Of a stretch of 64,000 bases of DNA, positions 59,813 to 64,000 are shown in pieces. Both the position numbers and the translations under genes were made by a program. The stretch comes from Methanoculleus formosensis (GTDB lineage Archaea; Halobacteriota; Methanomicrobia; Methanomicrobiales; Methanoculleaceae): positions 1 to 64,000 of the forward strand of contig NZ_VHLL01000005.1 in NCBI RefSeq assembly GCF_025384765.1, read 5' to 3'. The notes below the pieces were generated by a model. The model saw only the letters and a list, made by a program, of their open reading frames with translations, did not search any database and was not told the DNA's origin. Within the stretch, counting starts at the first letter, position 1, and each line of letters opens with the position of its first letter.

Positions 59813-61447
59813 TCACTCCCCGATCTTCTTCACCTTCCGCACCCGCACCGCGACCCCGCGCTTTGACCGGAGCATCTCGTCCGCGCCCATCACCGCCCGC
59901 CCGGTGGCGATCGCGAGCGGGCCTTCGACCAGCACCTCGTCGCCCTCCCGTATCCGGGGGTCGCAGTCGGTGATCCCCGGCGCGAGGACATCGCCCTGCG
60001 GCACGAACTCGTCTATCCTGACCCGGTAACCCTCCGGTATCAGGGCCCAGCCCTCGAACGTCGGGCGGAAGAGCCCGGTCCCGGGATCGATGCTGAAGAG
60101 CTGCTGCTTCCCACGCAGAACCGCCATCTGCATGCTCCTCCCCCGGATCTGGAGACCTCTGGTGTTGATATCGGTCGCAAACTGCCAGGAGACCGTGCCG
60201 CGGATGGTGTCGGTCTGCATCCGCCGCTCGCCTTCGAGGGCGTCGTTCAAGGCCCGGAGCGAGGCGGGCGCCGTCGGGTGCCCCTGAGAGGTCACTTCGA
60301 GATCAAACCCGCAGGCTTTTGCCGCCATCTCCGCAACCGTGAGCGCCCCGCCGTCGAGGTGGGCGATCACCCTCCGGTAGGGGTGCGCGGCGAAGTAGCG
60401 GGCGAGGATATCGGCGATGAAGGCGCACTCCTCGCGGTCCCAGTAGCCGGTCACCGGCACGTCGTAGTGGCCAGCGGGATAGATCCGCTCGAGTTCTCTC
60501 GGGACGAGGCCGAGGGGCGAGGTGACGATCAGTTCGTGCGCCCGCCGGTCCACGACGTTCATGAAGATTTTGTGGCTCCGGGAGAGGGAGTAGGGCTTCC
60601 TTGCCGAGCAGGGGAGGAGAACCGCGACGTCTGTTCTGGTCGGGACGAACCGCTCGATCACCCGGTCGGCGAACCGCCGGACTTCCACCCGGTTCTGCGA
60701 TTCAGAGGTGTTTGCCCGCATCGGAACCGCCCGCGCCACCGGGAGGGAACGCTCCATGAGTTCGTAGTTCCGGTCGAGGAACCGGAGGATGCCGACCTGT
60801 GCAGCGTCCGCACGGCACCGGGCCTCCATCAGTTCCCGGAGTTGTCCCGACTCGATGTAGTGGCGCACAAGGGCGAGTTCGCGGTCGAGCGCGAGACGGT
60901 TGTGCTGCAGAAGGTCGCCCTCACGGCAGCCCTCGCACCCGCAGACCCCGGTCTCCATGAGTGTTGCCGGGAACTCGCCTTCGGGGAGGCAGAACTTCTT
61001 CTGCGCGGAGGCGAGGTCGACCCCCCGGTAGTCGAAGAGGTCGAAGCCCGAGTAGACGAGGAGGCAGGCGGTCGAGGGGAGCGCCGATGCCGGGGCATAC
61101 CACGCGGTGTCCGGCGGGAGGCTCTCCTTCAGGGCGGCAAGCCACGCCGCGTAGTTCCGGGGGTTCTTCCCTGCCGTGTGCCAGTTCGCGACCATGACGC
61201 AGTCCCCGGACTCCGCCGAGGCGGCGAGCGGGTGGACGGCCACCGGCTGCCCCTCGCCGGGACAAAAGTAGTTCTCCACGAACGCCGGGTCGATGCCGAG
61301 CGGGACGTTCGAGAGGGGGCGCTCCCGGAGCGCCGGGAAGAGGGCGCCCGTATCGAGGGCGGCGGGGAGGGATACGCTTGTCTCCCCCTCCGCATAGGTT
61401 CCTATCCGGGCGAGGCCGTCGCGCTTTTGCGCCTCATACCTGCTCAT
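59813..61447 (-). CDS. arcS: Archaeosine synthase alpha subunit ArcS
   Basis: ArcS converts preQ0-15 in tRNA to archaeosine. The 544-residue protein, started at [11 protein letters not shown], contains a TGT-like N-terminal half, the ArcS signature [19 protein letters not shown] near residue 275, and a C-terminal PUA domain ([20 protein letters not shown]). It keeps a zinc cysteine cluster GVCGCEGC. The start overlaps the 3' end of tgtA by 14 bp. The two steps of archaeosine formation are thus adjacent. Confidence 0.9.
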   Translation of the reverse strand: MSRYEAQKRDGLARIGTYAEGETSVSLPAALDTGALFPALRERPLSNVPLGIDPAFVENYFCPGEGQPVAVHPLAASAESGDCVMVANWHTAGKNPRNYAAWLAALKESLPPDTAWYAPASALPSTACLLVYSGFDLFDYRGVDLASAQKKFCLPEGEFPATLMETGVCGCEGCREGDLLQHNRLALDRELALVRHYIESGQLRELMEARCRADAAQVGILRFLDRNYELMERSLPVARAVPMRANTSESQNRVEVRRFADRVIERFVPTRTDVAVLLPCSARKPYSLSRSHKIFMNVVDRRAHELIVTSPLGLVPRELERIYPAGHYDVPVTGYWDREECAFIADILARYFAAHPYRRVIAHLDGGALTVAEMAAKACGFDLEVTSQGHPTAPASLRALNDALEGERRMQTDTIRGTVSWQFATDINTRGLQIRGRSMQMAVLRGKQQLFSIDPGTGLFRPTFEGWALIPEGYRVRIDEFVPQGDVLAPGITDCDPRIREGDEVLVEGPLAIATGRAVMGADEMLRSKRGVAVRVRKVKKIGE

Positions 61448-62885
61448 GGAGCACCTCCGCACCCGGTACCTCTTCGAGGACGAGACGCGCCCACACCGGG
61501 TCGCACCGGATGGCAAACCGGCTCTCTGGGTGCGCCTCCATCAGCGAGCGGATGCCTGCGCATCCCGACCTGACCATCTCGTCGTCCCACCCCGGGACCT
61601 CGCTCTGGCCTACCGGGAAGGTCTCCGCGAGCTCCACCGGATACGGCCCAAAAGGCGGTTTGAAGTTCAGGAGGGTATCAAACCCGGGAACCGCTTTCCC
61701 GTCGAACGAGACGAGCACCCGCTCACCGACGGGGATCCGGCCGACGACCTCGTGGAACCGGAGCACCTCCGTCCTCCGGCAGGTCTCCGAGCCCCGGTAG
61801 AAGAACCGGCGCTTGGAGACGGGGTCGTCGCGTTCGAGTTCCGCAGCGTGGGCGAGGAGTTCCCGGTAGCCGTCGAGCAGGCGCGGGTGGCTCCGGCACC
61901 GCTCGTCGACGAGTTCCCAGAGCGTCCCGTCCTGGATCGCCTGCCGGATGCGGGCGATCTCCGCGAGGGTGACGTGCAGGTTGTGGAGGGCGAGCAGCCG
62001 CTCCCGGTCGTCGGCCTTGCGGAGTTCGTCGGCGGTCATCGAGCGGCAGACCCGGCAGGGGCAGGGGAGCTCCGCGAGTTCGTCTATCTTGAGGCTCCCA
62101 TGCGGGGTGATGTAGCGCCCTTCCCGTGCGAATAGGGCGTATGCGGCCGAGTCGAAGAGGTCGCAGCCCATCGCGACGGCGAGGGCGAACATCGACGGGT
62201 GGCCGGCGCCGAAGAGGTGGACCGCGGTCGCCGGGGAGAGACCGCGTTTGGCCGCGAGGACGACCTCGACCAGTTCCCGGTAGCGGTAATTCTCCATGAG
62301 CGGCACCACGGCACCGATGGGAGCGAAGGCAAAACCGAGGTCCTGGACGGCCCGGCCCGCCTCCTCGCGGAGGTCGGGGAAGATGCCACCCTGCACCGGC
62401 CCCACCAGGTTCGCGTCGGGGAAGAGGGCCTGTGCCTCCCGGATCCGCTCCATCGTGACCGCAAGTTCCCGTTCCGCCCTCTCCCTCCCCGCGTCCGGCG
62501 GGGTCGGGATGTCCAGGGGGACGACGATATCGCTTCCTATCGCCTGCTGGAACTCAAGCGTGTCCTGGTTGCTCACCTCGACCTCCCCGTAGACGGAGAG
62601 CTGAAACGAGCCGGAGTCGGTCATGATGACGCCGTCGAAGTCGAGGACGCCGTGAAGCCCTTCCGCTATCGCCCGGTCGCGATACGCCTCGCTCCGCCTG
62701 AAGATGTAGGCGTTCGTGATCAGCGCTTCGACGCCCATCTCCTGCATCTCGCGGGGGGTGACCAGGGGGAGGTGGGGATTGACGACGGGGAGGAGCGCGG
62801 GCGTCCGGACTGTTTTATCGTTCACCCTGAGCTTGCCGACCCGTCCCGCGATATCTTTGTGTATGACTTCAAACGTGATTGTCAT
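61434..62885 (-). CDS. tgtA: tRNA-guanine(15) transglycosylase TgtA
   Basis: TgtA replaces guanine-15 of archaeal tRNA with preQ0. I start at [19 protein letters not shown], giving 483 residues. The catalytic TIM barrel has [15 protein letters not shown] and [11 protein letters not shown], and [13 protein letters not shown]; the zinc site is CPCRVCRS with a distal histidine in LALHNLHV. The C-terminal region continues to a helical domain without a PUA domain, which is supplied by the ArcS gene beside it. Confidence 0.94.
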   Translation of the reverse strand: MTITFEVIHKDIAGRVGKLRVNDKTVRTPALLPVVNPHLPLVTPREMQEMGVEALITNAYIFRRSEAYRDRAIAEGLHGVLDFDGVIMTDSGSFQLSVYGEVEVSNQDTLEFQQAIGSDIVVPLDIPTPPDAGRERAERELAVTMERIREAQALFPDANLVGPVQGGIFPDLREEAGRAVQDLGFAFAPIGAVVPLMENYRYRELVEVVLAAKRGLSPATAVHLFGAGHPSMFALAVAMGCDLFDSAAYALFAREGRYITPHGSLKIDELAELPCPCRVCRSMTADELRKADDRERLLALHNLHVTLAEIARIRQAIQDGTLWELVDERCRSHPRLLDGYRELLAHAAELERDDPVSKRRFFYRGSETCRRTEVLRFHEVVGRIPVGERVLVSFDGKAVPGFDTLLNFKPPFGPYPVELAETFPVGQSEVPGWDDEMVRSGCAGIRSLMEAHPESRFAIRCDPVWARLVLEEVPGAEVLHEQV

Positions 62886-62890
62886 TCGGG

Positions 62891-63457
62891 TTAAACCGCC
62901 TTTTCTTCGAATATCTGCCCCTCGAACGTCTGCAGGGCAACGTCGCCGCGCTTCCAGCACCCGGGCGGAAGCCCGGCCTTGACGCAGGTCTGGTCGAGGA
63001 ACTCCCTGCTGCTCCAGCCATACTCGGTCGGGACCTGCGGGAGGAGGAGACCTCCTCTCCCGAGGCCGCTGACGATCAGGCCGTGCTTCCCGACCTCGAC
63101 ATGGGCGGGGCGCTCCTCCGGCGGGCAGTCGAGCTTCCGGGGGAGCGTGAGCACCGTCACCTCGAGATCGAGGTCGGTGAGTTCCGACCCCGATACCGGC
63201 GGGAACCGGGGGTCCTCGATAGCCGCCGAGACGGCCGCCTCGACGATCGCGTCGCCGAGCGGTTTTACCGGGTATGGGAGGCCGATGCATCCGCGGAGAC
63301 GTTCGTGCCGCTTGATCGTGACGAAGACGCCACGCTTCTCCCTGAAGACCTCAGGGAGATCGGGCAGCACCATCCGTTCACCGTCGACGGCCTTCTCGAT
63401 GGCCTGGCGTGCCAGTCGAACTGCCGTTCTGCCTTCTTCCGGGGTCAGCATTTCCAT
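62891..63457 (-). CDS. AMMECR1 domain protein
   Basis: The AMMECR1 family signature [20 protein letters not shown] occurs at about residue 60, followed by [15 protein letters not shown] and [20 protein letters not shown] start at [15 protein letters not shown], giving 188 residues; upstream sequence in the frame is a shadow. The family is conserved in archaea and eukaryotes with an uncertain function; a modification or tRNA-related role has been suggested by its neighbours. It precedes tgtA by 5 bp. Confidence 0.92.
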   Translation of the reverse strand: MEMLTPEEGRTAVRLARQAIEKAVDGERMVLPDLPEVFREKRGVFVTIKRHERLRGCIGLPYPVKPLGDAIVEAAVSAAIEDPRFPPVSGSELTDLDLEVTVLTLPRKLDCPPEERPAHVEVGKHGLIVSGLGRGGLLLPQVPTEYGWSSREFLDQTCVKAGLPPGCWKRGDVALQTFEGQIFEEKAV

Positions 63458-63486
63458 CAAAATGGGTCGTATGATATTGTATACTT

Positions 63487-64000
63487 TTAGCCTTTCCCGG
63501 GGGAAGAGGAAGCGGGAGCACCGGCCGGGCCGGTGATGGAGCAGGGCGCGTTGCCCTCGGGCCGCACCAGAACGGTCACGGACTCGCCCGCGGGGATGGG
63601 GCGGTCGAGGCGGAGGAGGATCGTGCATTCTTCCCCGGCGGAAAGAAGGTTGTCGCCCCCGGGCGTTGCCGCCGACCACGTTCCCGGTTGCAGAGGGACG
63701 TCCCCGGACGGGTCGAGGATCTCGAGGTAAGTCCCTGCCATGACCGTCACGGTGGTCCGGGCAAGGTCGACCGGATCGCCTCTTCCGGTATGGGCGACGC
63801 GGACGGCGACGGTATCGACGAAGGTGCCGGAGTGCCCCGGAACCGACGAGGAGCCGGTGACCTCCCCGACCGGTTCCAGACAAGGTTCGCCTGCGGCGCA
63901 GACGGGATATATACCCAAATCGGGCGAGGAACTCCCGGTCATACCGTTCGCCCCGAGCGAGACGAACGAGAAGAGTGTGGTGACGGCAATGAGCGCCGCA
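63487..64000 (-). CDS. Archaellin/type IV pilin-like protein (5' end outside window)
   Basis: The gene runs off the right edge. Read in frame from the edge, AALIAVTTLFSFVSLGANG is a hydrophobic helix like the N-terminal one of archaellins or pilins, then TGSSSPDLGIYPVCAAGEPC. The following beta-rich domain (VDTVAVRVAHTGRGDPVDLA and CTILLRLDRPIPAGESVTVL) resembles the globular part of archaellin-like proteins. The signal-peptide cleavage region is not visible, so the class is uncertain. Confidence 0.55.
   Translation of the reverse strand, partial: AALIAVTTLFSFVSLGANGMTGSSSPDLGIYPVCAAGEPCLEPVGEVTGSSSVPGHSGTFVDTVAVRVAHTGRGDPVDLARTTVTVMAGTYLEILDPSGDVPLQPGTWSAATPGGDNLLSAGEECTILLRLDRPIPAGESVTVLVRPEGNAPCSITGPAGAPASSSPGKG

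Overview
The window is from a GC-rich methanogenic archaeon, most likely of the order Methanomicrobiales and close to Methanoculleus (inferred, not searched). The archaeal evidence is direct: TBP, aIF1A, MCM, two replication factor C small-subunit genes, an RPA-associated protein, Nmd3, archaeal pantoate kinase and phosphopantothenate synthetase, the archaeosine enzymes TgtA and ArcS, and MptD of methanopterin synthesis. Housekeeping genes are tightly packed, with GTGA/ATGA overlaps and several GTG or TTG starts.

Layout. 0-4.2 kb: an Lrp/AsnC regulator with a small membrane protein, ThiD, a HypE/AIR-synthase relative and a HicBA pair. 4.3-12.1 kb: a long minus-strand run with a methyltransferase, an RFC small-subunit paralogue, the archaeal CoA branch (pantoate kinase, phosphopantothenate synthetase, CoaBC), a Taw2-like enzyme, Nmd3, a DUF424 protein, a TatD-like hydrolase and MptD. 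12.1-14.2 kb: a second HicBA and an MNT/HEPN pair whose HEPN gene is frameshifted. 14.3-22.8 kb: replication and repair, with an intein-containing MCM, RfcS, an RPA-associated protein, a phosphoesterase and an Lhr-type helicase. 23-30.8 kb: TBP, an acyl-CoA synthetase, tRNA-Leu(CAG), TrmO, an RRM protein, aIF1A with no canonical start codon at its expected N-terminus, a HAMP protein, a roadblock protein and a KGG-repeat protein. 30.8-41.7 kb: a glycogen cluster (phosphorylase, 4-alpha-glucanotransferase, two GH57 proteins, branching enzyme, glycosyltransferase). 42-45.6 kb: a GNAT acetyltransferase and a PLP amino-acid decarboxylase. 56.5-64 kb: an NADPH-glutamate-synthase/Nfn-like pair, YbjQ, ArcS, TgtA, AMMECR1 and a partial archaellin/pilin-like gene.

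The unusual part is the island at about 45.6-56.4 kb. It is AT-richer, codes almost only for secreted, lipid-anchored or membrane proteins of unknown function, and contains broken pieces of housekeeping genes (the gltA 3' end, the mptD 5' end, a membrane-protein gene). Four of its secreted-protein genes share a promoter box. Three of these also share about 100 bp of upstream DNA, a leader RNA with base-pair-preserving changes and, in two cases, the signal-peptide sequence, while the mature proteins look unrelated. The same upstream DNA and box also stand before the HicBA operon at 12.6 kb. Most modules are followed closely by membrane proteins or a lipoprotein. I regard this as the best candidate for an undescribed modular system; its function is unknown.

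Two dispersed repeat families are visible. One is a GC-rich element of about 150-190 bp with inverted ends (TATCGCCAT) and strong internal hairpins, near 14.2, 22.9, 43.0, 56.2 and 59.6 kb. The other has the 14-15 bp core CAGTACTTCGCTAA, near 0.1, 41.8, 45.9 and 46.1 kb.
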